A DNA stretch of 64,000 nucleotides from Palaemon carinicauda (Eukaryota > Arthropoda > Malacostraca > Decapoda > Palaemonidae). Under the pieces are notes generated by a model. That model was not told the DNA's origin and ran no database searches. It saw only the letters and a list, made by a program, of their open reading frames with translations. Each line of letters opens with the position of its first letter. The stretch's first letter is position 1. This document shows positions 14,187-25,672 of this stretch, piece after piece. Location: NCBI RefSeq assembly GCF_036898095.1, contig NC_090729.1, positions 74,236,081-74,300,080 of the forward strand, read 5' to 3'. Made by a program: the position numbers and the translations under genes.

Positions 14187-14900
14187 TTATGATCCACCAA
14201 TAATTGATTTTTTTTTATTTACTTGGATTATGCACATGGTGGCATGATTCCTTATGTTAGAAAATTCAGGATTATCAAGTCTCTGACCAGTTCTAGAGCT
14301 GTATCCCATGTGGCTACAGTATCTCACCTGCAACAACCTACGGCAAGATCCAACATAAATTATGTTGGATGTCATGAAGGTCTGCAGTTTGTCCTTGTAG
14401 TAAAAGAAATACTTCAATTTTGAATGGATTGATTGGGATTAACTGGATATTGAGGCAACCGAACTCTTTTTCTATTATTTGTTCAAGTTTGATGGAAAAC
14501 TTGTTTCTGATAGGTAAGGAATTGTAACAAAAGTATTTATCTCTTTTACATTATAAGATGGTATTGGAGTAGAGAAATGTCGCGAGAGGAGCTTGTTAAT
14601 GATCTTGTAAACCATACTTTCAGGGTAAGAGTTTTGTGAGAAAAAATTTACCAAAAACAAAATCTCCCTATGAAAGAAGGACCAACTCGAAGAATAATGC
14701 AGAGCCCTATAAACCACTGTGTATATGACGTTTAGTTTAAAATTTAAAAAACAAGAACTATAAAAATTGTTGGCAAGTCCGGTGTATGTTTTTTTCGATA
14801 CACAGATGTCGTAAATTCACCATTATCTCTGCTTACATTGATATCTAAAAAAGGTAGAGAGTTGTTGTTTTTCTTTTCCACGGTGAACTTCATATTTTAG
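14187..14900 (-). pseudogene. Penelope-like element remnant: RT C-terminus and GIY-YIG endonuclease
   Basis: On the minus strand the first segment (about 14895-14760) contains LPFLDINVSRDNGEF followed by TTSVYRKK, the F-L-D-I-x-V...S-V-Y-R-K signature of Penelope-like reverse transcriptases. The second (14717-14475) contains FHREILFLVNFFSQNSYPE. The third (14417-14187) contains IIYVGSCRRLLQVRYCSHMG and SNIRNHA. This matches a GIY-YIG nuclease core (Y-V-G-S, R at +10, later N/H), the domain that follows RT in Penelope-like elements. The segments lie in different frames separated by stops, so the copy is inactive. RT palm motifs and upstream parts are missing. Confidence 0.65.
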
Positions 14901-14934
14901 TATTGCTTAATAATATGGCTCAAAGACATGTCGC

Positions 14935-15780
14935 TATGCCATGGCTGTTTGAATAACACCGAGAAAGTTGATATTTTTGCCTTGAATATGGAATCAATTA
15001 AGGCAACACTTCAAACACTGAGAGACCCAAAACTGGAGAAACCGACATTTGCTGACAAAGTTAAGGAAAAAATCTGTTGGTAATTAAATCAACAAATACA
15101 TCTAGAATTACTGAAAGAAAACGCAATGTTGAACAAGCACTTAAAGACATTCCTATACTTACCACGCGGTCAACTAAGAATGGGAATGTTGTAAACTCTG
15201 CAAACTAAATGATCAGAGAAGAGGCTGCAAATAAAATTTAAACATTGGTTGCTGACACTGAAACGAGAAAAATCGGAAAACTGAAACCAAAAATAATGAT
15301 ATGCAATGTGTACAATGATGAAGATGGTGTAGAAATGTGTTTTGATTCGAAGAAATCGTTACCTGGACCAAATCCAAAATATAGAAGAGAAAATAACTGA
15401 AGTCCTGAATAAAAATGCTTCACTATGTGCTGAAATGTGATCCTGAAGTTCGGAGGGCTATTCATGATAATGGGGACAACGTTTCGTTACGATGGGGTAC
15501 TTATAACATACGTGATAGATACCACGCGATCACCTGCTACCACTGTCAGAGGTATGGACATCTTGAAAAAGATTGTAAGTCTAAGAATGATGATAAAGTC
15601 AGCTGGAAATGTTCAGGAAAATATTCCACCAAGGAGTGTAATTCGCAAGTGTCAAATAGTATTAACTGCACAAAGTTAAACAAACCAAGTGGCCACATAG
15701 TAAATTCTAGAGAATGGAAAGCTTATGACTTGGAATTGAAAAGACTTGCAGAAAGTGCTGATCATGGTTACTAAGGATGT
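14935..15780 (+). pseudogene. LINE ORF1 remnant with CCHC zinc knuckle
   Basis: Shifting frames on the plus strand show a K-P-T-F-A-D-K-V-K segment near 15045, a KPKIMICNVYNDEDG segment near 15285, then a 119-codon frame (15415-15774) with C-Y-H-C-x4-H-x4-C (CYHCQRYGHLEKDC). A second knuckle lacks its His (W-K-C-S-G-K...C). This order is that of Jockey/I-type ORF1 RNA-binding proteins. Stops near 15080 and between segments make it a pseudogene. Confidence 0.6.
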
Positions 15781-16090
15781 CATAAACTGTGGCTATGTAA
15801 ATATACAATTTGTAGGTAATAAGACTATTCAAATTCGAGAATTGATAAATGAGAAATATTTGGACATACTAGTATTATCTGAAACACGGTTAAATAACTT
15901 GGACAAGGCAATGATCACTGAAATGACACCCCCACACACACCTTCTTTCACATACCGAGCGAAGGTAGGTCCGGTGAGGGTGTCGGACTCATTATTCATA
16001 AAAGTTATTCCGGGAATCGTATAACAGTGACGATTTAACAGTAAATGAACAATACGTGATATGAAACGTTAAATACTCTGAACGAACAAG
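15781..16090 (+). pseudogene. LINE ORF2 apurinic-type endonuclease N-terminal fragment
   Basis: Directly after ORF1, the plus strand reads N-I-Q-F-V-G-N-K...IRELINEKYLDILVLSET. This is the start of APE-type LINE endonucleases (N at the metal site, later L-x-E/S-E-T). A frame change follows near 15955, then a G-E-G-V-G-x-I-I-H-K-like segment. The element ends about 16090-16170, where Ty3/gypsy sequence begins; RT is absent. Confidence 0.55.
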
Positions 16091-16175
16091 GTAAAACGAC
16101 AGTATAAGTCCTATGGAGAGTAGGGTTCCCCTGTTGTATGGGACCGGAAAAGCAGCTGTCAAAGTAAAGTAAAGT

Positions 16176-18240
16176 ATGTCAACGACACCCTCGTGTTCTC
16201 CCAAACGCAGGAGGAACACCTGGGGCATGCGAGGACGCTTCTGAAGCGACTGCAGGAGAATGGCCTCATGGTACGCTTCGACAAATGCACTTTTGGGGCT
16301 GAGAAGGTGGAGTTCCTGGGGCACGAACTCTTAAAAAGAGGTGTGCGCCCTGTGATGTCAAAGGTGGATTCCATAAACAAGTTTCCGACGCCGACCTCCG
16401 TGAAGTCCCTCCAGCAATTTATCGGCATGGGAAACCACTACCGGAGGCTCCTACGCAACATCACCGGTGTAATGAACCCCCTTCTCAACGTTCTGAAGCA
16501 GAAACCGAAGAAGCTACAGTAGGGTCTACCTCAACAAGAAGCCTTCACGCAAACAAAGATTGCCCTCTACAAGGTCACAAGCCTGGCCTACCAGGACACC
16601 GGGGCCCCCCTGAGGTTAACTACGGACGTCAGTAACATTTTTCAGCAAGACGTTAAAACCACCCGAGACTTGCTACAGCACTTTCGACCGCGAGCTTCTG
16701 GCAGTGTACAACACCGTCAGACATTTCAAATACTTGCTGGAGGGAACCTCATTCACAATCCAGACGGACCACCAGCCTCTGGTCTACGCTTTCACTAAGC
16801 CTGGGGACGCATGGTCTGCCTGACAACAATGACATCTGGTGGCCATCTCCGAGTTTGGCTGTACTATCAGCTACATTACAAGAAGAAAGAATCCGGTGGC
16901 CGATGCTCTGTCAAGAATCAGTATCAAGTATCAACTCCATCCACATCAGGGTGGACTACGAGGACATCACCCAGGAACAAACAGCCGATTCCGCCACAGC
17001 AGACGCAAGGTCCTCCTCGACTTTCCTTCAATGGGAGGATGTCAAGTTACATCTCAACGGCCCCACTCTGCTCTACAATACCAGCACAGGCCGCCCTCGA
17101 CCTTTCATCCCTCCATCGAGACGAAGGCTGGTATTCGACGTCATCCACATCCTCTCGCACCCCTCATCAAGGACTACCACGAAGCTGATGACCAACAAGT
17201 TCGTGTGGCCAGGGATTAGGAAGGAAGTACGCAAGTGGGCACGTGCATGCACGGCCTGCCAAACCAGCGAGGTCGGCCGTCACACCGAGTCAGAAGTCAA
17301 CAGTTTCCCTTAACCCAAATGACGGTTCGGAAACATCCACGTCGACATCGTGGGGCCTTTACCCCACTTGGGTGACACCAGGTACCTCCTTACAGTCATC
17401 GACTGTTCAACGAGGTGGCCAGAGGTGACTCCCATGGCTGAAGCATTATCGGATGCCTGTGCCCTTGTCCTTCTCTCCAGCTGGATCAGCTTTTTCGGGG
17501 TCCCGGACGACATGACAACCGACAGAGGTCCCGCATTCATATTCATCTCGGACCTGTGGGCATCCCTTGCCCGCCTGATGGGGACCAACCTGCACAGCAC
17601 AACGGCCTACAACCCCCCAGCCAATGGCATGGTCGAAAGAAGCCACCGGTCCCTAAAGGCAGCCTTAATGGCCTGATGCATAGATGAGCATTGGGTCAAG
17701 CAACTTCCCTGGGTCCTCCTCGGTCTTCTAATGGCCCCGAAGGCAAACGGCGACGCCTCCTTGGCAGAAAAAGTCTTTGGGGGAGACACTCATGGTCCCT
17801 AGTGAGTTCTTTCCTTCCTATCCAGACACCGAAGACGTCAGCCTCACCCAGCTATGGAAAAGGACAGGAAACTTACACCCTGCCACAAAACGTGCTCGGA
17901 CAGGACAAAGCATTTCAGGCTGCCTGGCTGGATACCTGCCGCTGCGTCTTCACCAGGCAGGACGGTCGCCGCCCCCCGCATTCACGTCTTTACAAAGGGC
18001 CCTATTGCATGTTGAAGAGAACGAAGAAGGCATTTAAAATCATTGTCCATGGAGCAGAAGACTGTCTGACTGTGGATAGATTAAAACCTGCTCGTATAGA
18101 AAGCAACATCGACTTACAAGAGCAGCAAGGCCATCATCCACAAGTGCCTCCCCAGAACAAACAAATAGAGGACGCAAGAAACCCGACCAGACGTGGTTCA
18201 AAGAAACCACAACCAGCAGAACCCCCTGGGTGGTATCCTG
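16176..18240 (+). pseudogene. Ty3/gypsy pol remnant, 5'-truncated (element G1)
   Basis: In order: the end of RT with FDKCTFGAEKVEFLGHEL and a thumb segment (16185-16520); RNase H with F-D-R-E-L-L-A-V and T-D-H-Q-P-L (about 16680-16800, after frame changes); VADALSRIS-type tether (about 16895); integrase zinc domain with ...VRKWARACTACQTSE (17215-17270); integrase core with VDIVGPLPHL, TDRGPAF and NGMVERSHRSLK (17340-17660, giving D, D and E); and a C-terminal RLYKGPYCMLKRT segment (17985-18020). Gag, protease and the RT palm are missing. A stop at 16520, another at 17674 and several frameshifts disable it. Confidence 0.8.
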
Positions 18241-18800
18241 CAACTGTGTATTGAGTGTAACGGCCCCCAGTCCTAGTGTCCCGATGAAAGAGCCGCCTGC
18301 AACCCCTGTCTCGCTACAGAGATTAGAATGCATATTTATGTTGATCCATTTATGTCCTTTTCATACAATCATTAAAAAAAATGTTAAAAATTGTCTTGGA
18401 GGGGCGAGTAGTTGTAAGGACAACGTCCTACAACGCTTGTAGCACTCCTTTTACCTTTGTACTGTGTGTACAGATTGCCTTGCCTTGTGCAAGACACGGG
18501 TTATTGCGTTGGCAGCCCGTAAAACCTTTGTACATATTTTGTGTAAATACCCTGTAAATATTGTTTATGCATTTAGGCACAGAATCATCTGCTCTTCATT
18601 CTTATGTAAGACTCATTGTTATATGTCAAGAGTGGTCTTTTGTATTAACCACAAAATATATGTAAGAAAACACAAATGCCCCGAATTTCTCACCTGTTCG
18701 CGGTTGGATGGTCACCTACCCAGGCCACTACAATTCCATCCGCACAGGTCAATGTATTCAATCCGTCTTCGAAATAAAGTATCACTCGACTATGGTCTGT
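18241..18800 (+). other. 3' noncoding end / probable 3' LTR of element G1
   Basis: No frame of note. An AATAAA polyadenylation-type signal lies at 18773-18778. The position after the pol end and the T-rich text with repeated CCTTGTACTGTG-like units suggest an LTR. No 5' copy exists in the window to confirm its borders. Confidence 0.35.
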
Positions 18801-18812
18801 CGCTTATACCTC

Positions 18813-18907
<95 letters not shown>
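18813..18907. repeat. (CA)n(TA)n microsatellite
   Basis: CA repeats to about 18854 followed by TA repeats to 18907. Confidence 0.96.
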
Positions 18908-18910
<3 letters not shown>

Positions 18911-19310
18911 GACACAAAAGGAAAAGGTAAAAACTTAAGCTGTCCATCAGATAGGAAAAGACCTTTAGATTACTTGCTAAGCAGTCATATTAGCACATTA
19001 TATATAAAATAAAACTGTGCCTATGGTCCTTTCTTAGACATTGTTAATTACCTGTACCAAAGGTCAACACTTAAATGTAAGCTGTGGTTTGTCTTAAATC
19101 TAACTTATCTGAGGTCATTGAGAAGCTAATTCTTTTATCGTCGCGAATTTGAAGATGCGCGTTGATAGAAAGTACCAAATCCAAACAATTTTGGTTCTTA
19201 GTGGCTCCATATACTGTATCCTACAGTCTAATTTTATCATGTGATAGTTGTGATTATGACAAATATATACTGAAAATTTGATTCAGTATTATAGGCATTA
19301 TTAGACGAAG
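18908..19310. other. Noncoding, nothing recognised
   Basis: No supported gene or repeat. Confidence 0.5.

Positions 19311-19386
<76 letters not shown>
19311..19386. repeat. (TA)n microsatellite
   Basis: About 75 bp of TA. Confidence 0.97.
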
Positions 19387-19391
<5 letters not shown>

Positions 19392-19850
19392 CATCATACA
19401 TATACCAAAGGCACTTCCCCCAATTTTGGGGGGTAGCCGACAACAACAAGAAACAAAACAAAAAGGGGACCTCTACTCTCTACGTTCCTCCAGCCTAACC
19501 AGGGACTCAGCCGAGTTCAGCTGGTACTGCTAGGGTGCCACAGCCCAACCTCCCACATTTCCACCACAGATGAAGCTTCATACTGCTGAGTCCCCTACTG
19601 CTGCTACCTCCGCGGTCATCTAAGGCACCGGAGGAAGCAGCAGGGCCTACCGGAACTGCGTCACAATACTAGAGTGCGGGGAGCAGTCACTCTCCCCCCA
19701 GCTCCATCTCTTTGTTGCTGTCTCACAGGATACTTTTACAGGAGAGGGGGTTCCCAGCCCCCTCGTCCCGTCCCTTTTAGTCGCCTCTTACGACACGCAG
19801 GGATAACGTTGGCGCTATTCTAATTGTTTTATGCCCCCGCGGCCACAGGG

Positions 19851-19852
<2 letters not shown>
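19387..19852. repeat. Interspersed GC-rich repeat flanked by TA arrays
   Basis: This noncoding block has a small palindrome (CCCCCAATTTTGGGGG, near 19416-19432), an A-rich stretch, and an end with CTCTTACGACACGCAGGGAT followed by a short C/G palindrome. It is much richer in GC than its surroundings and sits exactly between two long TA arrays. I judge it a SINE-like interspersed repeat; the family is not assigned and only one copy is in the window. Confidence 0.5.

Positions 19853-19934
<82 letters not shown>
19853..19934. repeat. (TA)n microsatellite
   Basis: About 80 bp of TA. Confidence 0.97.
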
Positions 19935-19937
<3 letters not shown>

Positions 19938-20618
19938 TGTGCGTAAAATTAAGTAGTCAGACCTACGAAATAATAAAGCTTCTATTTATAAATTAATTTG
20001 ATTAGATAATTATTATTTTAGTATATATTATGTTTTAGTTATTCTCAGTGAAATCTTTTGAAAAGCTACAAATACTGGATAATATTCTAATGACAATTTG
20101 TAATCAATAAGTGGAGTATCAAATTATAGTAAACAAGCAAAACTCCACTATTCTGAAATATACTTTTTTGATATTACTTCATCCTAATTATATATAAGAA
20201 AATTAAGATATTTTGCATTATAAGAAATTATTAACTTAAAATAGATATATAAGTATAATAATCTAAAAAAAATTAAGTAAATTATAGGTAAATTTGCATA
20301 CCAATTGCAAATTGATATGTAAAATTTATGACACACTACTAATATTTAATTCTACCTTCACAAACTTGCTTTCCTTCTGCTGTCATCATTTGTTTACTTT
20401 AAACTGCCACAATTTCTTATCTTTTAACTGACAATTGCCTACAAAATTTCCCTGAAGTACTTGTCTAGACAAGCAATCTGTAAGTGTTTAAACCAGGAAA
20501 AATTTAGTTGAATATTGTAGGGTATTTCAGTTTCTTCTTAAGTACACAAACTACTTTTTTTTCAAATGGTTTTCGTGTTTTATGCACTATAGATTAGTAT
20601 TGGTGCAGTTTTGCATTC

Positions 20619-20620
<2 letters not shown>
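19935..20620. other. AT-rich noncoding DNA
   Basis: Very AT-rich, no frames or repeats of note. Confidence 0.6.
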
Positions 20621-20678
<58 letters not shown>

Positions 20679-20990
20679 GCTACAATCCTTGTTGGAAAAG
20701 CAGAATTCTACAAGCCCAGGGGCCCCAACAGGTAAAATAGCCCAGTAAGGAAAGGAAACTAGGAAAAATAAAATATTTTAAGGACAGCAACAATGTTAAA
20801 ATAAATGATTCCTATATAAACTATAAATACTTTAAAAAACAAGAGGAAGAGAAATAAGTTAGAATAGTGTGCCCAAGTGTACCCTCAAGCAAGAGAACTC
20901 TAACCCAAGACAGTGGAAGACCATGGTACAGAGGCTATGGTACTACCCAAGACTATAGGACAATGGTTTGATTTTATCACTCCTATGTAT
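20621..20990 (-). mobile_element. LINE 3'-end repeat, copy 2, with (ATT)n tail
   Basis: An ATT array (20621-20676) followed by sequence matching 11135-11425 closely (CTACAATCCTTGTTGGAAAAG...). Same orientation as copy 1. Confidence 0.65.
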
Positions 20991-21310
20991 AACAGTTACG
21001 AAGGGGGATCCCAGTAGGAAACAACGATATTTGGGTGGGCGACACAGAACAGACGAGTATGACTGCTAACATAACCTAACATAGTACGCCAGTTCCTTAA
21101 CTGACTAGTCCCATTAACACGAATAACTGAAAGCAGTTGAATTAAGGAAAGCTGCTTATCACAGTAGCATATAGGTAAGTTTTTGGTTTTATTATAGTTA
21201 CGGATGCGGAAAACTTTCCTACTAATAAAGTTTCTTTATTTTTAGAGAAAATGCCCATTTTCTTTGAAAATTATACTTAATTTCACCACAAATTAATACT
21301 TAGTGAAATT
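20991..21310. other. Noncoding, nothing recognised
   Basis: Contains a short block with repeated CTAACATAACCTAAC text near 21065-21080; no gene. Confidence 0.4.
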
Positions 21311-21472
<162 letters not shown>

Positions 21473-21569
21473 GTATCATGTAGTCCCATGTAGCGAATGA
21501 ATAAAGGGAGCCTCTACCTAGCACCCAAGCCATCAAGTCCTGCCTTTTAATCACTGCAACCTCTTGCAT

Positions 21570-21595
21570 ATTATATCATGGTGGCAGCGTGGTAA
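21570..21595 (+). promoter_or_regulatory. Candidate primer binding site of element G2
   Basis: TGGTGGCAGCGTGG at about 21579-21592 follows a CTTGCATATTATATCA stretch that could end a 5' LTR; an AATAAA occurs at about 21500. TGG-initial primer sites directly after the LTR are usual for LTR elements. The cognate tRNA is not identified and the LTR is not confirmed by a second copy. Confidence 0.35.
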
Positions 21596-22073
21596 CGCAC
21601 CCCACGCCATTCCATCAACAAACCCGGACCATAGAGACACTTTACATACCTCTCCTGTCCGTAATAACTGAGAAGAGGACTCATAATCAGCCCAAGTTTA
21701 TTACCAGCGGCCACAGATGACGCCATTTTCACCCAACAGCAACCGGACGAAGACTGTCATACCGGCCCAGATAACAACCATACATAACTTATATCGTCAG
21801 GATATGGCATAGAATGGACATTAGTGCACCGTGATTACAGTGAGAATAGTGAAGAAAGTTGTGAATAGATTACTTACAAGTATTTTGGCCATTGTTATCT
21901 GCGCACTACTTCACAAAAGGAGCCAAACAAAGACGTACATTCAGCAGTGTAAACAAAACTGAAAACCGTGCCGACTACCAGTGACAAATGTTTGTAGTGA
22001 TTTCCAAACTCTTATTATATGTCTCTCTTTGTGAACCGTAAACTGTGTTATTAATCCAATCACTATCTATCTA
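21596..22073 (+). other. 5' untranslated leader of element G2
   Basis: About 480 bp between the candidate primer site and the gag start, without long frames. Confidence 0.4.
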
Positions 22074-23276
22074 TTGTGTAACACCCTCTCGAAACCAAAT
22101 CCAATCATGGCCCAGCCCAAATGCCCAAGTATGGACTGGGCTCACCAGCCCCTGGCCGAATCGTTTCGTGCATTCAAGGCACGCATGAACTTATACCTCG
22201 AAGACCAGGAAGTCACAGACCCAGGCAAGCAGGCAACTAAAATTAAAATTGTCCTCGGCGATGAGGGGATGAGGCGTATCTTGGCGAGTGGCCTCACTGA
22301 ACAGGAGCAACGTGTGCCGCATAACATATGGAGGCCTATTGAAAGTGAGGTTGATGCAACGGTCAAAATAAATTTCCGAGTTCACCGCCTCGAATTTGCA
22401 AATACCAAACAGAAACCTGCTGAAACGATCAGTCAATTCCTGGCCAGACTCCGTGAAAAAGCAACAAAGTGTGAGTTTGAAGACGGAGAACTCAACGAAC
22501 GACTTATCGAAATGACCATACTACAAACACAATTCGAAGAATTTCGGAAAGAACTCCTAACTAAACCGAAGGGATATGCTGTGAGCAACGTTCTAGAGAG
22601 AGGTCGGGAATACGAGGCCATTGCGGCCTCCACGGCATCATTACGCTCCATACAGATGAGCTCTGAGAACACAAGTACAAGCCATACCAACGTGGATGCA
22701 ATTCGAAGGGAAAGCAACGAGCCACGGAACAAACTGCAAGCCACGGACAACCCCTGCTGGAACTGTGGGCTTAGCCATCCCATAAGGTCATGCCCTGCTT
22801 ACCATGACAGATGCAGTGGTTGTGGCATCAAGGGGCACTGGAAAAAGATGTGCCGCAAAACTGATGGAGGCAGAACAATGCCAGGAGACAACACGCAGCA
22901 GACACGTCAGAGCAAGACAAGAGGGCGCTTCTACCGACGGCCGAATCGGACTCCTAACCACAGGCAACACGAAGTCATGGTTAATGAAAACCCTAATCTT
23001 GATGAAGAAACAGATTATATGCCAAACTTCGACATGATAACGATATCCGACATAGGAGTGGCACCGAAACGAGAAGCATTCTCAAAGCTCATGGTCAAGC
23101 ATGAAAACCCCCCAGCCTATGGGCCCCTGAAACTCAAAATCGACACTGGTTCCGGTGGCAATACGCTGCCCTTGCGGACATACAAGCAAATGTTTGGTGA
23201 TGCACCCACCAGCCTCGTACTATCCCCAGAACCGTCAGTAAGACTAACATCATACAGTGGCGACAATATTCTCTGA
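22074..23276 (+). CDS. Gag and N-terminal protease of Ty3/gypsy element G2
   Basis: 400 codons. The first ATG is at 22074; the ATG at 22107 (MAQPKCPSMDW) is an equally good start. Residues about 20-190 form a retrotransposon gag domain (SQFLARLREKATKCEF). Two zinc knuckles follow at residues 228-262: C-W-N-C-x3-H-x5-C, then C-S-G-C-G-I-K-G-H-W-K-K-M-C. The protease active site DTGSGGN is at about residues 361-367. The frame stops at TGA (23274-23276) inside the protease, before its conserved ILGLPS segment, which lies in the same frame beyond the stop. Gag would package RNA and the protease would process the polyprotein. The stop is followed by CTAG, a context known for leaky termination. Confidence 0.8.
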   Translation: MCNTLSKPNPIMAQPKCPSMDWAHQPLAESFRAFKARMNLYLEDQEVTDPGKQATKIKIVLGDEGMRRILASGLTEQEQRVPHNIWRPIESEVDATVKINFRVHRLEFANTKQKPAETISQFLARLREKATKCEFEDGELNERLIEMTILQTQFEEFRKELLTKPKGYAVSNVLERGREYEAIAASTASLRSIQMSSENTSTSHTNVDAIRRESNEPRNKLQATDNPCWNCGLSHPIRSCPAYHDRCSGCGIKGHWKKMCRKTDGGRTMPGDNTQQTRQSKTRGRFYRRPNRTPNHRQHEVMVNENPNLDEETDYMPNFDMITISDIGVAPKREAFSKLMVKHENPPAYGPLKLKIDTGSGGNTLPLRTYKQMFGDAPTSLVLSPEPSVRLTSYSGDNIL

Positions 23277-24572
23277 CTAGGGTCACTAATGCTCAGCGTC
23301 CGCAAACTCAGCAACCCAGCATTCTCGCAAGAAAAGTTCTTCGTGGTCGATGTGTCTGGTCCAGCCATACTTGGCCTTCCCTCATGCCAAAAACTCGGTA
23401 TTGTGGATATCAATGTCAACGACGTTACTGGAATACCTGAGCAACCAAGCCAACAAGGCCCTATTAGGTCAGTCGAACAACTAAAAGCGCAATTCCCAGC
23501 ACAGTTTGACTGTATCGGCAAACTAAAAAAGCCCGCGATGCTCCACCTCAAGGATGATGCAATACCTTTCTGTGATCCGCCCCGTAAGGTGAGTATCCAC
23601 CTGAAGCCCCGCATCAAGTCCGAACTTGACACTATGGAGAAAGAGGGGGTTATCAGACGTGTAACGGAACACACAGACTGGTGTAGCAGCCTTGTGTATG
23701 TCACAAAACCCGATGGAAGCCTACGGATCTGCCTGGACCCCAAGCGGCTCAACCAAAACCTCAAAAGATGTCCCCACAAGATTCCCACTCTAGAAGAGAT
23801 CAACCCGGTATTCTCCAAAGCGAAAGTGTTCTCCAAGCTAGACGCCAAAGCAGGCTACTGGAGTATACCACTACAAGAGGACTCACAACTACTGACAACG
23901 TTCCGAACACCACACGGCCGGTATTGTTGGACAAGGTTACTATTCGGGCTGAATGTAATCCAGGACATATTTCAAGCCAGGATGGACTCCATCATCGAGA
24001 ACCTCCCAGGTGTTGTTGGCATCGCTGATGACGTGGCAATATGTGGGAAAGACCAGTCGGAACACGACAAAAACCTGATGGGGTTCATGCGGCGTGCAGC
24101 CCAACACGGACTCAGCCTAAACTCGAAGAAATGCTCCATTTCAAAACCAGAAATCGAATTTTTCGGAACACGCTATACCAGCAAGGGCATGATGCCAGAC
24201 CCGTCAAAGGTACACGACCTGCATAACATGCCGTCACCCTCCAATAAAGAGGAACTACAGAGATTCCTGGGAGTAATGACTTACCTCAGCCCCTATGTAC
24301 CACATTACTCAGCTCAGTCACAAAGACTTCGAGATCTGGTCAAGGAAGATGTGCCCTTCCAATGGGAAGAAGACCACGAATCCACCTATCAACACCTGAA
24401 ACGCCAAATAGCGCCATCAAGCACGCTGTCTTACTATGACCCAACTCGACCTGTGGCTCTTGAAGTCGATGCATCGCAAAAAGGCCTCGGGGCGGCCCTC
24501 ATCCAAGACGGGAAGGTAATAGCATTCGCCAGCAAAGCCCTGACACCAACGCAAGGCAAATTACAGCAATAT
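23277..24572 (+). pseudogene. Protease C-terminus, RT and RNase H N-terminus of element G2
   Basis: In frame with gag beyond the TGA. Begins with the protease rear segment (ILGLPS near 23367) and continues into RT: VTKPDGSLRICLDPKRLN, KLDAKAGYWSIPL (catalytic Asp), TRLLFGLNVIQDIFQ and IADDVAI, the metal-binding D-D pair with Ile-Ala in place of the commoner Tyr-x. The RT thumb is followed by RNase H (ALEVDASQKGLGAAL). A 1-nt frame change at about 24568-24575 shifts the rest into another frame, so the first ATG frame ends with unrelated residues at 24656. Would encode the polymerase making cDNA from element RNA. Confidence 0.8.
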
Positions 24573-25672
24573 CGAGCGAGAGGCCCTTGGACTAGTACAC
24601 GGCGTGCAACGATTCCATACCTACCTATGCGGAAGAGACTTCGAAGCTGTCACTGACCACAAACCCCTTGTTAATATCTGGGAGAAGCCACTGATCAGTG
24701 CCCCACCTAGACTACAACGTCTCTTCTTGAAACTGCAGGGGTATGACATGAGGGTCAAGTACAAGGAAGGACGAACCCTTGTACTCTCTGACGCCCTATC
24801 ACGCCTTCCTAACCCACAAAATGACAAGGAAATCCCTTTGGATACACGAGTGGACGGACTGGAACTAGATGACATCGATGTGATATCAGTTGCACTCATA
24901 AAATTTAGTCCCCAGATTTTGGAAGAGGTCCGCCATAGGTCTGACACCGACCCAGTGCTGCGCACTCTCAAGCATACTATCATCGAGGGTTGGCCTAACT
25001 CAGTAAAAGGCTGTCACCCCGATATCCGCCAGTTTTTCTCATACAGAGAATGCCTTGCTGTGGAAGACGGAGTCATATTCAAAGGGCGACAAGTTATCAT
25101 CCCCAAAGAGGTCAGAGGCCGGATACTGGACCAGCTCCACCAGTCCCACCAAGGGATCACAAAAACACAAGCCCTGGCACGGGAGTGTGTATTCTGGCCC
25201 AACATCACAAAGGATATAGAGGACAAGGTCAGGGCATGTGACATATGCCAGAAGTACCAGCCCCAGCAAAGTCCTAGTGAAACCACGCATCATGACATTC
25301 CCCCAATGCCCTGGTTCAAAGTTGCTTCGGACATCTTCCAAATTGGCCACAAGACATATCTGATCACAACTGATTATTTCACAAAATTCCCAATAGTCAC
25401 CGAACTAAAAAACCTGTCATCTGAAAGTGTGGCCAACCACCTCAAATTCCTGTGTTCGCTGTTCGGATGCCCCAAAACCCTGATTTCAGACAACGGACCT
25501 CAATACACGGGAGCAGCCATGAGGGACTTCACAAAAGCCTGGGGTATTGAGCACATCACATCAAGCCCACATTACCCTCAGTCCAATGGCTTCGCAGAGC
25601 GCGCAGTTGGAACATGCAAGGCGATTATCAAAAAATGCCTTGAGACAGGCGGTGATATGCATACCCCTGTAC
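24573..25672 (+). pseudogene. RNase H C-terminus and integrase of element G2
   Basis: RNase H continues (DHKPLVN, about 24655; LSDALSRLPN, about 24788), then the integrase zinc domain: H-x3-H (LHQSHQG) and C-D-I-C (about 25136-25250). The integrase core has its three acidic residues in V-A-S-D-I-F, S-D-N-G-P-Q-Y-T-G and N-G-F-A-E-R-A-V-G. A frameshift near 25671 cuts the last helix region from the tail. Function: integration of linear cDNA. The core residues look intact; the lesions are small, so the copy is probably young. Confidence 0.8.
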
